From positions 3,100,001-3,164,000 of the forward strand of contig OY820613.1 of assembly GCA_963681975.1 (NCBI GenBank): a stretch of 64,000 nucleotides of DNA, read 5' to 3'. A program made the translations under genes and the position numbers. Of this stretch, positions 28,517 to 37,975 are shown piece by piece. The DNA comes from JANELJ01 sp024511395 (GTDB lineage: Bacteria; Pseudomonadota; Gammaproteobacteria; GRL18). How positions within the stretch are numbered: position 1 is the first letter of the stretch; the number at the start of each line of letters is the position of its first letter. A model generated the notes under the pieces. That model had not been told where the DNA came from. It saw only the letters and a program-made list of their open reading frames with translations, and did not search any database.

Positions 28517-29752
28517 TTATAAGTTGTTCTTCAGGGTGTTCAGGTTTTTTATGGTTTGTTCAAAGTCTTTTTCACTGATCTTTTCTAATGGCATCAGTGC
28601 TTTCTTTATTTCTGCCTGTTGGATCCGGGCAATGTCTTCAAGTAAGGCCCAGGCCTGTTTGGGGTTTTCACGTCGGATCACCGGGTGTATTAGCTGGATC
28701 TGTTCCCATAATTCTTCCTGCACAGAAGCCACCAGGCGGGGCAGTTGTTTATAATGCCAGCGGTAATAGGCACTGGCTTCAATATGCTCCAGTAATTCAC
28801 GCCGGGCAACAGGCTTATCATCAAGAACCGGCCCGAAACGCAGGGGGGCACGCCATAGCCAGAGTAAAAACAGCAAACTCAGACTGACCATAACATAGCC
28901 TGCATTTTGCCACAGCCAGCGCCATAAAGAAGGCATATTATCTACGGCAACCAGCCATACGCTCTTTTGCATATCACTGCTTTGTAAGTTATTGTTTTCG
29001 CGATCAGATGGCTGTACCAGTTCCAGCAGCAGTCGGGCATGATCATACTGGTCAATATAGTCATTAGTAAAAATATCCGTGGTGCTTAACACGGTGATCC
29101 GGCCTTTGCCTACGGCATACTGCATCAGATAAGGCCCAGACGGATCTTCAATTTTCCAGGTTAAGTCATAATTCTTTACCGTCTTTAATTGCTTAAGCAC
29201 TTCCCAGTAAGGGAAATACACCTGAATACTGGTCTGCTGCTCTGAATCTGCTAATACGGCCGTTACCGGTGAGGCTTCACCGCCCTGAGCCTTTATGGTT
29301 TTATCATCCAGAGTTTTTACGCACAGGCCCCATAAACGGAATACAAAGTCCGGATCGGCAGCGGTTTTTTCAGCCTGATAATTTTCACGAGACTCACCAT
29401 TAGTGTCTTTACAGTAACGCGCTTCTACAATCAGATTGCCACCGGCTATCAGCCATTGCAGCAGATTATCCACCAGCTCGGTATTCAGAGTTTCACGCTT
29501 TGTAGCAATCAGAATACTGCTTACCCTGTGCATATTAGTGGTATCACGAAAAGCCACCAGGCCGTTTACCAGCTTATTTCTAACGCCTATTTTCTGCAAA
29601 AAAAACTCGGCTGCCAGCAACGGTTTGCGTTTTGCCAGTCCCTGAAAACCGACCTCTTTCTGCTCCTCCACCCAGCTGTAATTCTGGTAAAACCAGAAGC
29701 CCAGGTAAGCTGTTAACACCAGCAGCAGGGCATAGAGTATTTTTTTACCCAT
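28517..29752 (-). CDS. DUF4350-domain membrane protein
   Basis: About 411 residues: one N-terminal helix, an ABC-transporter-like periplasmic domain of DUF4350 type (KRKPLLAAEFFL, GGNLIVEARYC, YAVGKGRITVLSTTDIF), a second helix (about 290-310, YVMVSLSLLFLLWLWRA) and a cytosolic tail. In-frame ATGs exist at 29773, 29758 and 29752; GGAGG is best spaced for the one at 29752, so that start is used. The gene overlaps the end of the DUF4129 gene. Function unknown; always found with MoxR/DUF58 partners. Confidence 0.82.
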   Translation of the reverse strand: MGKKILYALLLVLTAYLGFWFYQNYSWVEEQKEVGFQGLAKRKPLLAAEFFLQKIGVRNKLVNGLVAFRDTTNMHRVSSILIATKRETLNTELVDNLLQWLIAGGNLIVEARYCKDTNGESRENYQAEKTAADPDFVFRLWGLCVKTLDDKTIKAQGGEASPVTAVLADSEQQTSIQVYFPYWEVLKQLKTVKNYDLTWKIEDPSGPYLMQYAVGKGRITVLSTTDIFTNDYIDQYDHARLLLELVQPSDRENNNLQSSDMQKSVWLVAVDNMPSLWRWLWQNAGYVMVSLSLLFLLWLWRAPLRFGPVLDDKPVARRELLEHIEASAYYRWHYKQLPRLVASVQEELWEQIQLIHPVIRRENPKQAWALLEDIARIQQAEIKKALMPLEKISEKDFEQTIKNLNTLKNNL

Positions 29753-31373
29753 ACCCATGGCCTCCGGATTCATCTGAACTGTTGTCTGATTCTGGTTTTA
29801 GATGCTCATAAAATACCGCCCCGTCAGTCACCAGTTTTTTTAGCTGCGGTTCCGGCAGTGTCCGGTGAGCATAGGCGGTTAACTGCCAGGCACGGGTCAG
29901 TTCCATAAAATAACGGATCTGCTGTTTAGAGCTTAAATGCTGCTGCATCGCCTGTACACAGTCACCTTCTGTCGCCCCGGGCTGCAGCTCCAGGGCATGG
30001 TGTCTCACCAGACAGGCCAGACTAGCCCGGTACAACAGAGCCAGCGCAGCTCTATATTGCCGGGACTGGATCAATTTCAGGGCTTCAGCACGGACATCTT
30101 CGGGCAGTGACTGTTCCCTGATATCCAGACCAAACAGGGTTTCCGGCAACTTATCTGCAGTGGACGTTTTTTTAAAGCCGTTAAAGGCTATTTTCAGCCG
30201 ACTCCAGTATTTAATAATTAACAGTGCCAGTATCAGCAGCAGAATCCACAAACCCACCTCAAACAGCCGGGCCAACACCTGCCCAATCATCTCAAAGAAT
30301 TTAGCGATTGATCGAATAAAATCACTATAATTATCCGACTTTTTCTGTTTAGCCGTATCACCGGTATATTTTAACTGGCTGATGGTTTTATAGCGGTTAA
30401 ACACCGGTTCCTGCATAACCGCCTGAATGACTTCCGTGGATTTTTCCGGTTCAGTTTTCTTTTCAGCCAGCGGAAGCAGGATAAATTCATAACGTAAATC
30501 ATCATAAGGCACTTCTGCGGCATTTAAAGGCTCAGATATACCCAGAGGCAGGAGCAGGCAGAGCAGGATCACGGCTGCCACTGCCCGAGCAGCAGATAGC
30601 CGGTTTTTCTGACGGCTGTGTTTTTGTTGATGTTTGCGCTGCAGTCTGCGAAAGGTCAGTTCGATATCCCAGCCTTCCAGGATGGTGCGGCGATTCAGAT
30701 AAAGCATAAAGCCACCAGCCACATAGAGAATTTCCATAACCATCATGGCCAGAAAATACATCAACATGGACAGAGCATTAACCCACAGTGGCTGCTCATC
30801 ATTGACCAGCACCAGTTCAGCCCCTTTTATAGCCAGATCGGTGGGTAATAGTAATAAGATCATACCGATAATACCCCAGTACAATAGGGACTCCAGGTTA
30901 ATACAGAGGATAAATAACAGCCCTTCCCGGTTTTTGGCACCCCGGCGCAGGGCACTCATTCTCCGGGTTCGTTGTTTACCGCACAAACCTTCCAGCTGAA
31001 CTGTGGGCAGAGCAAAGGCTCGCCCCATATCCAGACGGTACAGGGTCAGTGACGACAGCAATCCGGTTTTAAAAAAGCCGGGCACGGCTTTTAGCACATC
31101 CCGCCAGTTAAGCGGCTCTGAGAAAATCACTCGTGACAGAATAAACAGCGGCACCCTGTCATAAATCGGCTTTAAATACCAGACCAGGATAAAGGCCCAG
31201 TAGGGGTGTGTTTCCAGCAGAAGCAGAGAGATAATGACAAAGATTGGCAGTACAGTAATCAGCCAGCCGGACAGGAGAATACGCCAGTGCTGCATACACA
31301 GACGCACAGACAGGTCCATGGCTTCCCAGGGCGATCGAGGTCTTACTTCCAGGGTCAGGGCTTCAGGATTCAT
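29745..31373 (-). CDS. Membrane protein with C-terminal DUF4129 domain
   Basis: A 542-residue polytopic protein. The N-terminal half has about five membrane segments (near 33-53, 62-75, 155-180, 205-225, 265-285); one more helix lies near 375-395 and a C-terminal DUF4129 domain follows (SRQYRAALALLYRASLACLV). The DUF4129 domain is usual in transglutaminase/MoxR-type clusters. Third gene of the operon, 22 bp after the SpoIIM-like gene. No catalytic motif is visible; a structural or scaffolding role in the membrane module is inferred. Confidence 0.8.
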   Translation of the reverse strand: MNPEALTLEVRPRSPWEAMDLSVRLCMQHWRILLSGWLITVLPIFVIISLLLLETHPYWAFILVWYLKPIYDRVPLFILSRVIFSEPLNWRDVLKAVPGFFKTGLLSSLTLYRLDMGRAFALPTVQLEGLCGKQRTRRMSALRRGAKNREGLLFILCINLESLLYWGIIGMILLLLPTDLAIKGAELVLVNDEQPLWVNALSMLMYFLAMMVMEILYVAGGFMLYLNRRTILEGWDIELTFRRLQRKHQQKHSRQKNRLSAARAVAAVILLCLLLPLGISEPLNAAEVPYDDLRYEFILLPLAEKKTEPEKSTEVIQAVMQEPVFNRYKTISQLKYTGDTAKQKKSDNYSDFIRSIAKFFEMIGQVLARLFEVGLWILLLILALLIIKYWSRLKIAFNGFKKTSTADKLPETLFGLDIREQSLPEDVRAEALKLIQSRQYRAALALLYRASLACLVRHHALELQPGATEGDCVQAMQQHLSSKQQIRYFMELTRAWQLTAYAHRTLPEPQLKKLVTDGAVFYEHLKPESDNSSDESGGHGYG

Positions 31374-31395
31374 ATTTATTTATACGACCGGGCCA

Positions 31396-32532
31396 TTAAA
31401 ATTCACGTTTGTCAGTAAGCGGTTCAGCTTGAAGTTTCATTTCAGCTGCAGGGTTTACCAATTCATCAGACCTGCGCCCGACAAAAGCAAAATAGCCCGT
31501 TACCAGCAGCCAGAGCATAGCACCGACCGTATATTTTATCTGTGCATCGATTAACTGGGTAGAAGACCAGTAGGCTTCGATAAATGCGGCCATAACAAAC
31601 ATAATGGCCACACCACCCATAATACGAACACTGATTTTTGCCGAATCCAGCAAGGCCTGGTAGCGGCTTTTTCGACCTGGCATCAATAGCGAAAAACCCA
31701 GTTTCAGACCAGCCGCCCCGCTCAGGGCAATAGCCGTGAGCTCAAAAGCACTATGTCCCACGACAAACGACCAGAAAGTAGCTGAGTAGCCCAGGTGGGT
31801 CAGATGCCCGGCCACCGCACCAATATGCAGGCCGTTAAATAACAGAGTAAACAGACTGCCGATACCCAGCAGCAGACCGCTGGCAAAAGTACGAAAGCCG
31901 ATACTGGTATTATTAAAAATATAAAAACCAAACATTTTACTATCTGAACCGGAGTCCCGCTCCCGGCCGATATGTTCTGCCTGAGGATCATACATAGCCT
32001 CCATGCCGGAGACTGAATCCGGCGACAGGATGCTGTACACAAATTCAGGACGAAACTGGATGACAATAATCATGGCCAGCAGGGAGCCGTAAAACAGCAG
32101 AGACGACAACCATAACCAGTTTATTTCATTGCGCACAGTACGGGGAAAGGTCCAGGTGAAAAAACGAATAATAGCTGACAAGGCACTGTCACCATAGACA
32201 TGAACCGACCGGTAAAAAGCCTGATGGGCCTGTTCCACCAGAATACTCAGCCGCTCGATTAGATAGGGGCTGTACCGCCGTGCTTCTGCCAGGGAAAGGT
32301 GCTGACAGACCTCACGGTACAGAGCAGGGAAATCAGCCTGTTCAATCAGTTCCGGCGGTAGCTCCAGGATCTGCTCTTCATATAAACTTTTGGGCTGATA
32401 ATATTTGGCCTTTCTTTTTGCCTGCCTGCTGTGCCGCCGGGCAATTTTATCCGGATGCAGTTGCTCATTACAGAGTACTTCCAGCAACAACCATTGCTGT
32501 TCATGCAGTTCAATAAAACGTGCCTGGTTCAT
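31396..32532 (-). CDS. SpoIIM/DUF95-family membrane protein
   Basis: A 378-residue protein with a cytosolic N-terminus (about 1-120) and six or so membrane segments from residue 140 on, including FNNTSIGFRTFASGLLLGIGS and HSAFELTAIALSGAAGLKLG, the conserved blocks of the stage II sporulation protein M family. In non-sporulating Gram-negatives the family appears beside RDD, MoxR and DUF58 genes, as here. The ATG overlaps the stop of the RDD gene by 4 bp. No sporulation is implied. Confidence 0.88.
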   Translation of the reverse strand: MNQARFIELHEQQWLLLEVLCNEQLHPDKIARRHSRQAKRKAKYYQPKSLYEEQILELPPELIEQADFPALYREVCQHLSLAEARRYSPYLIERLSILVEQAHQAFYRSVHVYGDSALSAIIRFFTWTFPRTVRNEINWLWLSSLLFYGSLLAMIIVIQFRPEFVYSILSPDSVSGMEAMYDPQAEHIGRERDSGSDSKMFGFYIFNNTSIGFRTFASGLLLGIGSLFTLLFNGLHIGAVAGHLTHLGYSATFWSFVVGHSAFELTAIALSGAAGLKLGFSLLMPGRKSRYQALLDSAKISVRIMGGVAIMFVMAAFIEAYWSSTQLIDAQIKYTVGAMLWLLVTGYFAFVGRRSDELVNPAAEMKLQAEPLTDKREF

Positions 32533-33221
32533 CGTCTTCCCACCAGATAATTAGCAATCGACACAATTCGATCACTGGCCGCATGGCTGGACTGCTGTTC
32601 CAGATCCTTAACCAGGGGGGTAGCCAGCAAAGCCAGTTCTTCTGCCCGCTCAGGTGAAAACTGACTCAGCCGTTCTGCATAACTGACAATACTCTGTTGT
32701 TCTCTGGCGGTCAGTGCCAGTGGCGGTGCTACTGGTTCTGCCTGTGGAATCCTGGCAAGATGCTGCTGGCTGCGTTTATACACCACAATGGTGTCTGCGG
32801 CCAGATCCCCCAGTCGTCTGAAGTCCTTGCTAAAGAGCATGGAAATAAAACCCAGGATATAAAAAGACGGCAGGAAATCCACGGTTCTAAGGAGGTTCCT
32901 GAGCATGGATGCGCCCCAGTTTATCAGCGTACCGTCCATCAGCAGAACCTGAATTTTCATCACCTTTTTGCCCGGTGTCTGGCCATGCATATAAACTTCA
33001 AATAACACCGGGTAAAACCAGTTGATAATAAAGACGGCAATCAGGAACAGGCCCATACCAAAATCACCCAAAGAAGGCAGTGCAATACCCAGTAGAAACA
33101 GCAGTACCCACTGGATCGGGGCATCCAGCAGCCATGCAATACTGCGGACATAAAAACCGGCACAGGTAAGCGGCAACTCCACCCCTTCGGGGGTTTCTAT
33201 TTTTTTAATAGTATCAAGCAT
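32529..33221 (-). CDS. RDD-family membrane protein
   Basis: A 230-residue protein with three membrane helices of the RDD family (AGFYVRSIAWLLDAPIQW near residue 20, TPGKKVMKIQVL, then RNLLRTVDFLPSFYILGF) and a polar C-terminal tail of about 80 residues. It is the first gene of the RDD-SpoIIM-DUF4129-DUF4350-MoxR-DUF58 operon. Some RDD proteins are thought to act in ion transport; a specific role is not shown by the sequence. Confidence 0.88.
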   Translation of the reverse strand: MLDTIKKIETPEGVELPLTCAGFYVRSIAWLLDAPIQWVLLFLLGIALPSLGDFGMGLFLIAVFIINWFYPVLFEVYMHGQTPGKKVMKIQVLLMDGTLINWGASMLRNLLRTVDFLPSFYILGFISMLFSKDFRRLGDLAADTIVVYKRSQQHLARIPQAEPVAPPLALTAREQQSIVSYAERLSQFSPERAEELALLATPLVKDLEQQSSHAASDRIVSIANYLVGRR

Positions 33222-33331
33222 GTCCCTTTACTTTTTACTTTAATCGCTGAGCGGAAAGTCAATAAGCCTCCCATTCTGTCATAAATATGCCACGAAAAAC
33301 AGTTATGATATTCCCGAAATTAAAGATAAGA

Positions 33332-34555
33332 CAGGGCCGGATCATACTTTGCTCAAAAAACAACCAGAAATTAAATTGAACTAATTTGAAAGATGAGGCT
33401 CAGATCTTTAAAGTAAGCATTTGGAGACTCTGATGAACTTTGACCCTCATTTTAAATCACTACAAGACGGCCAAACAGATATAAACATCCTGTACGAATT
33501 ACTGGATATAGTATTTTTAACCCTGGTGGCTATTTTATGTGGAGCAGAAGGCTGGAAAGACATTCAACGCTTTGGTGAATCAAAGCTGGAGTGGTTAAGG
33601 AAATACCGTGCATTCAAACAAGGTATACCCTGGCGTCATACAATAGCCCGAATTATAGGAAGTCTATCGCCGGATAACCGGTTGGATTGTTTTGTTAGCT
33701 GGCTAAATAGCGTAAGGGAAAAACAAGGTCATGAACATCTGGCTATTGATGGTAAAACCTTAAGGAGAAGCCATCATAACGGTGATAAAATGACGGCTTT
33801 ACACCTGCTTTCTGTAATGGCGGTTGACAGTGGTCTGGTGGTTTATCAAAGCTGTTCTGCAGGTAAAAAGAATGAAATTAAAAGCGTACAGGGGAGAGCC
33901 TTGAACTGTTTGATGTTAAAGACAGTTGTGTCACCCTGGATAAGATGCACTGCCAGAAAGAGACGGTGTCCACATTAAGAAAACAGCAGGCTGACTATGT
34001 CATCCAGGTTAAAAATAACCAGAAAACACTTTATGAGGAAATTAAAGCCTGGTTTCATAAGATAAAACGGGATGAACCGGAAACCATTAGTAGTCAGTCT
34101 TATGAGGAAGTGGATAAAGGACATGGTCATATTGAACGGCCTCGCTATATCCGGCTGGATTGAATCAGCACAATCATGGCAAGGCTTACACAGTGTTATT
34201 GAAGTCAAAAGGCAGGTACAGAGCCAGAATAAAGAACGGACTGAATATTCCTGTTACATCAGTTCATTGAAGGATGATGTAGAGAATATCGCCCGGAAGA
34301 TAAGGCGTCACTGGCGCATAGAAAATAGTCAGCACTGGGTGTTAGATGTTGTTTTTAAAGAAGATGATTCAAGAATACGAACAGGAGACAGCCCTGAGAA
34401 TATGGCATTGTTTCAACGTTTTGCGCTTAATATCGCTAAACTGTCTCCTGTTAAAGACAGTATGAAAGGTAAGCTAAAACGGGCAGCATGGGATGATGAT
34501 ATGAGGGCCAAATTATTATTTGGTTAAATTTTGATCAAAGTATGCTCCCGCCCCG
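33332..34555 (+). mobile_element. ISAs1-family element, degenerate
   Basis: The ends are imperfect inverted repeats: CAGGGCCGGATCATACTTTG on the left and the complement of CGGGGCGGGAGCATACTTTG on the right, about 1.22 kb apart. No target duplication is seen. The right end lies 65 bp before the likely ATG of the ECF sigma factor gene. Confidence 0.75.
33433..34527 (+). pseudogene. ISAs1 transposase with two frameshifts
   Basis: The frame begins at ATG 33433 (GGAG upstream) with the DDE_Tnp_1-associated N-terminal domain (LDIVFLTLVAILCGAEGWKD) and HLAIDGKTLRRS. It shifts near 33895, after which TLDKMHCQKE carries the second catalytic Asp, and shifts again near 34130-34150 to reach the C-terminal part (RRHWRIENSQHWVLDVVF) ending at 34527. 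Not functional as it stands. Confidence 0.85.
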
Positions 34556-34619
34556 CATCATCGGTATGATAGTCATTATTTTAGGAAAGAAATTGCAGAA
34601 ATCCCCGGTCTCTAATGTT

Positions 34620-35132
34620 ATGGATAGACAAAACCATTTTGAAGTACTGGTTAAAGCCTATTCCAGTGATTTATACCGTTTTGCCTTCTGGTTATGCCAG
34701 CATCATGCTATTGCCGATGATCTGGTACAGGATACTTTTTTAAGAGCATGGAAAGCACTGGATAGTCTGGAAGATGAAAAAAAGGCCAAAGCTTGGTTAA
34801 TCACGATATTACGCCGTGAAAATGCCCGCCGTTTTGAGCGTAAGCAGCTGGATCTGGTGGATATTGAAGAGGTACTGGTTGAAGATCAGCACAATCCCGG
34901 CCCTGAACAGTCACTGGATAAACAGCAGTTGTACAATGCCATAGGCAATCTTGAAATGGATTATCATGAACCTCTGTTATTACAGGTGCTGGGCGGTTTT
35001 AAAACCAGTGAAATTGCGGAGATTCTTGAACTTAACCTTAATACCGTTAACGCCCGTCTGTTCAGAGCTAGGGATCAACTCAGAACCGTTTTACATAAAG
35101 CCTGGCAGTTAGGCGAATCCGCAACACACTAA
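34620..35132 (+). CDS. ECF-type sigma-70 family RNA polymerase sigma factor
   Basis: About 170 residues from the ATG at 34620 (MDRQNHFEVLVKAY). Region 2 shows DDLVQDTFLRAWKAL, and region 4 SEIAEILELNLNTVNARLFRA, both intact. A TTG at 34593 behind AGGAAAG is an alternative start, and the frame is open further upstream into the ISAs1 end. The next gene is a decayed DUF3379 protein, the usual partner of this sigma subgroup, so its normal control may be lost. The promoter region is now partly IS sequence. Confidence 0.88.
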   Translation: MDRQNHFEVLVKAYSSDLYRFAFWLCQHHAIADDLVQDTFLRAWKALDSLEDEKKAKAWLITILRRENARRFERKQLDLVDIEEVLVEDQHNPGPEQSLDKQQLYNAIGNLEMDYHEPLLLQVLGGFKTSEIAEILELNLNTVNARLFRARDQLRTVLHKAWQLGESATH

Positions 35133-35165
35133 TGATATATTTGACAAAGCAACAGGATTTTAAAC

Positions 35166-35690
35166 GTGGATGATCTGGAATTTAGAAAAAGAGCTATTAT
35201 TGATCCCCATGATCAAAGTGCTGAATTTCTGGAAAAAACCCGTCAAAGCAACAACAACCAGAAGTTTGTAGAACAACAGCGTCACTTTGACCAGCAATTA
35301 TCTGAAACACTCAGCATTAACACACCCGATAATCTTGCCAAACGTATTATTTTAAATCAGCAGCTCGCTGAACATAAAGCCAGCCACCAGCATAACAGAC
35401 GAGAAAATGGTTTATAGGCAGTATTGCCGCCTCTATACTTGCCATTGCCCTGAGCTTTCTTTTATGGCCGGCGTTGTGGGCGCTTGGTACTGAATACCCC
35501 GCAGGGTCAGATCACTGTTTTAATTTTACCCACTCAGCCGATTAATCATGCCTACCCGCTGCATGATCAGCAAATAAGCGGCATTGTTTATCCCTCTAAA
35601 AAGGGCAGTATTGCCATTCTTACCGAACACACTGAAGTAATTTCCAGTACCCGTCAGCGGCTGGATTCCAGTTTAAACTGGATTATTTAG
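35166..35690 (+). pseudogene. DUF3379-family protein (putative sigma-factor partner), frameshifted and internally deleted
   Basis: The N-terminal part (35166-35417) has the family's start (MDDLEFRKRAIIDPHD) and QQRHFDQQLSETLSI. Near 35400 the frame shifts, giving KWFIGSIAASILAIALSFLL, the transmembrane helix. Near 35480 it shifts again into LNTPQGQITVLILPTQPI...SSLNWII, the C-terminal family block. Full-length members have well over 200 residues; the stretch between helix and C-terminal block is nearly gone here, so an internal deletion accompanies the frame changes. Confidence 0.75.
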
Positions 35691-36150
35691 TTTCTTTTCG
35701 GTAATCCACACTGGTCTGATAAATCTTTTCCAGGGTTGCTGTATCCAGATACTCTTCCAGAAGGGGAAAAAGTTCTCTTTCTTCAGTGCGGGTATGCTGC
35801 TTTAATAAAGCACCAAACTCTCCCAGTACTGAGTAGTTACCAGACTTCATCTGTTCATAATCAGCGTCCATCTGCCGGTGCTCTTTTTCCAGCTGGTCAC
35901 ATAAGCTGAGTATTTTTTTCTGCTCTGAATTATGGTCGGAAGATAAATGTTGAATCACATGAAAAATACTGTCTTCTTCAATTTTAAAATGTATTTTCCA
36001 GTCACCGGGATAGCTCTGCACAATTTGCTGACAGAATTCTGCAATTTGTTTCTCATCACCCTGCTGTGCTGTATTAATGGCTTTTTGTGACAGTACCAGC
36101 GACTGATGATGCTCTTTGGACAGGGGTTGAAGCTGTGTTATGCGTTTCAT
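35683..36150 (-). CDS. Hemerythrin-like (HHE) cation-binding protein
   Basis: A 155-residue cytoplasmic four-helix protein with the iron-ligand pattern of the hemerythrin HHE family: KEHHQSLVLS near 13-22, HFKIEEDSIFHVI near 54-66, EKEHRQMD and TRTEERELFPLLEEYL. Such proteins bind a di-iron centre and are linked to O2, NO or iron handling. Single gene converging on the DUF3379 remnant, with an 8-bp overlap of the ends. Confidence 0.85.
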   Translation of the reverse strand: MKRITQLQPLSKEHHQSLVLSQKAINTAQQGDEKQIAEFCQQIVQSYPGDWKIHFKIEEDSIFHVIQHLSSDHNSEQKKILSLCDQLEKEHRQMDADYEQMKSGNYSVLGEFGALLKQHTRTEERELFPLLEEYLDTATLEKIYQTSVDYRKETK

Positions 36151-36237
36151 AATAGGTTCATATCAATTATAGTAGCCTTTATAGTACCATTATGTGGTAC
36201 ATTTTTACTTTATTTTTTAACTTTAAGGAAAGCAGCT

Positions 36238-36804
36238 ATGAAAAAGATTTTTACATTATTAATTCTTCTCTTTAGTTTTACTATCCAGAGTGCGATGGCC
36301 GATGATATTGCAGATACTTTAAAAGTATTTCGTGAAGCCGGCGAAAGTGGCCAGTTTTTCAAAAGAAGCTACGGCTATGCCGTATTTCCAACCATTGGTA
36401 AAGCCGGCTTTGTGATTGGCGGCGCCTATGGCAAAGGTAAAGTCTATGAACAAGGCAAATATATTGGTGACACCAGTATGACTCAGGGCTCCATTGGTTT
36501 CCAGCTAGGAGCCCAGGAATTCAGCCAGATTATTTTCTTTGAAAACAAGGCTGCACTGGATGCCTTTACCAGCAACAACTTTGAGTTCAGCGCTTCTGCT
36601 GAAGCCGTTGCCATTACCGCCGGAGCATCAGCTAGTGCCAATACCACCGGCAATACCGCTTCTATCAGCGGTGACAAAAACAATGCTGATACGGCCAGCA
36701 GTGGTTTTCGTAAGGGCATGGTTGTTTTTACCGTTGCCAAGGCTGGTCTGATGTATGAAGCCAGCCTGGCTGGTCAGAAATTTACCTTTACTCCTAAAAA
36801 ATAA
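36238..36804 (+). CDS. YSC84/SYLF-domain exported protein
   Basis: A 188-residue protein with a Sec signal peptide (1-20, ending SAMA) and a SYLF/YSC84 domain, recognised by GYAVFPTIGKAGFVIGGAYGKG and QLGAQEFSQIIFFEN. The family binds lipid. The ATG at 36238 is chosen because AAGGAAAG precedes it and the signal peptide starts there, although the frame is open from 36106. A short inverted repeat GTACCA/TGGTAC (36184-36200) lies upstream. Confidence 0.88.
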   Translation: MKKIFTLLILLFSFTIQSAMADDIADTLKVFREAGESGQFFKRSYGYAVFPTIGKAGFVIGGAYGKGKVYEQGKYIGDTSMTQGSIGFQLGAQEFSQIIFFENKAALDAFTSNNFEFSASAEAVAITAGASASANTTGNTASISGDKNNADTASSGFRKGMVVFTVAKAGLMYEASLAGQKFTFTPKK

Positions 36805-36846
36805 TCACCCGGGAGCTCTTTTAACCTAAATTAATCAGTAGATTTA

Positions 36847-36871
36847 ACTGCATGGATTCCATGCCTGCAGT
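36847..36871. repeat. Palindrome upstream of ung
   Basis: ACTGCATGGA and TTCCATGC(C)TGCAGT form an imperfect inverted repeat about 45 bp before the ung start codon. No T-run follows, so it may be an operator rather than a terminator. Confidence 0.4.
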
Positions 36872-36916
36872 AAAGCGGTTATACTCTCCGGGTAAATTAT
36901 TTACTCGGGGGTATTT

Positions 36917-37591
36917 ATGAGTTCTGTCAAACTTAATAACGGCTGGAAGGAACTGCTTGAAGACACCTTTCAAACAGATGCCTTATTAAACCTTAAAGAA
37001 TTTTTACGCACTGAAAAAAACCAGGGCAAAATTATTCTGCCCCACTCCAGCCTCTGGTTTAATGCCCTTAACACCACCGCCCCGGAACAGGTTAAAGTGG
37101 TTATCCTAGGTCAGGATCCCTACCCCACCCCTGGACATGCCCATGGTCTCTGCTTTTCGGTTATGCCGGAAGTCAAACCCATCCCCAAATCCCTTATTAA
37201 TATATTTAAGGAACTGCAAGATGATCTGGGCATTACTAACCACAATGGTCATTTACAGTCCTGGGCCGAACAGGGAGTATTATTGCTTAATAGTGTCTTA
37301 ACCGTGGAAAGCGGTGAACCTAATTCTCATCAGGGGCGTGGCTGGGAAATTCTGACCGACGTCATTATCAATACCCTTAATCAGCAGTCTCGGCCCATTG
37401 CCTTTGTCTTATGGGGCAGCTATGCCCAGAAAAAAGGTGCCATTATTGATACTGATAAACATTTTGTCCTGCGTTCCCCTCATCCATCCCCTTTATCTGC
37501 CTATCGGGGATTTTTCGGCCGCCGCCCGTTTTCTAAAATAAACCAGTTTCTTGAACAGCAGGGACAGGCCCCCATTAACTGGCAAACCTGA
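36917..37591 (+). CDS. ung: Uracil-DNA glycosylase
   Basis: A 224-residue family 1 enzyme that removes uracil from DNA. The water-activating loop GQDPYP spans 65-70 with catalytic Asp67; the uracil pocket (GLCFSV), LLLNSVLTV and the DNA-intercalation loop HPSPLS are all present. CTCGGGGG precedes the ATG. Length is normal and the gene appears intact. Confidence 0.95.
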   Translation: MSSVKLNNGWKELLEDTFQTDALLNLKEFLRTEKNQGKIILPHSSLWFNALNTTAPEQVKVVILGQDPYPTPGHAHGLCFSVMPEVKPIPKSLINIFKELQDDLGITNHNGHLQSWAEQGVLLLNSVLTVESGEPNSHQGRGWEILTDVIINTLNQQSRPIAFVLWGSYAQKKGAIIDTDKHFVLRSPHPSPLSAYRGFFGRRPFSKINQFLEQQGQAPINWQT

Positions 37592-37676
37592 AGCCAACAT
37601 TAAATATTTGTAACTTGATTTTTTAGCCTGCATCAATCATTCTTAAAGAAAAAATTACCTAATTTCGGAGCATACA

Positions 37677-37961
37677 ATGGCACAGAAAATTTTAGTGGTG
37701 GATGACTCATCATCCATGAGACAAATGATTTCTTTTACCCTGAAAAGTGCAGGTTATGAAGTGGAAGAAGCCAATGACGGACTGGCTTTTACCAAAGAAG
37801 TTCATAAACTACCCAATTATAAATTCACTCCCATCCTAGTATTAACTACAGAAGCCGGTACCGATAAAAAAATGGAAGGTAAAGCAGCGGGGGCTACTGG
37901 TTGGCTGGTTAAGCCGTTTAATCCGGAACAGTTATTAAATACTGCCAAAAAGGTACTTTAA
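37677..37961 (+). CDS. CheY-like receiver protein missing the phosphoacceptor segment
   Basis: A 94-residue single-domain receiver with the acidic pair VVDD (8-11), the switch Thr (VLTTEAG) and the invariant Lys (LVKPFNPEQ), all very close to chemotaxis CheY homologues of about 121 residues. Between EEANDG and LAFTKEVHKL about 27 residues that normally hold beta-3 and the phosphoaccepting Asp (family pattern DLVLTDxNMPNMDG) are absent, without loss of frame. It cannot be phosphorylated in the standard way and is probably misfolded or a decayed gene. GGAG precedes the start. Confidence 0.8.
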   Translation: MAQKILVVDDSSSMRQMISFTLKSAGYEVEEANDGLAFTKEVHKLPNYKFTPILVLTTEAGTDKKMEGKAAGATGWLVKPFNPEQLLNTAKKVL

Positions 37962-37975
37962 ACCTGTTAAAAAAA

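Noticed and set aside
31396..32532. Sporulation gene indicating a spore former
   Set aside because: SpoIIM/DUF95 proteins are common in Gram-negatives beside MoxR and RDD genes, and every other gene is gammaproteobacterial.
26118..33221. Bat (aerotolerance) operon
   Set aside because: MoxR and DUF58 are present, but the VWA-TPR BatA/B/C/D proteins are not; the set matches the RDD/SpoIIM/DUF4350 type instead.
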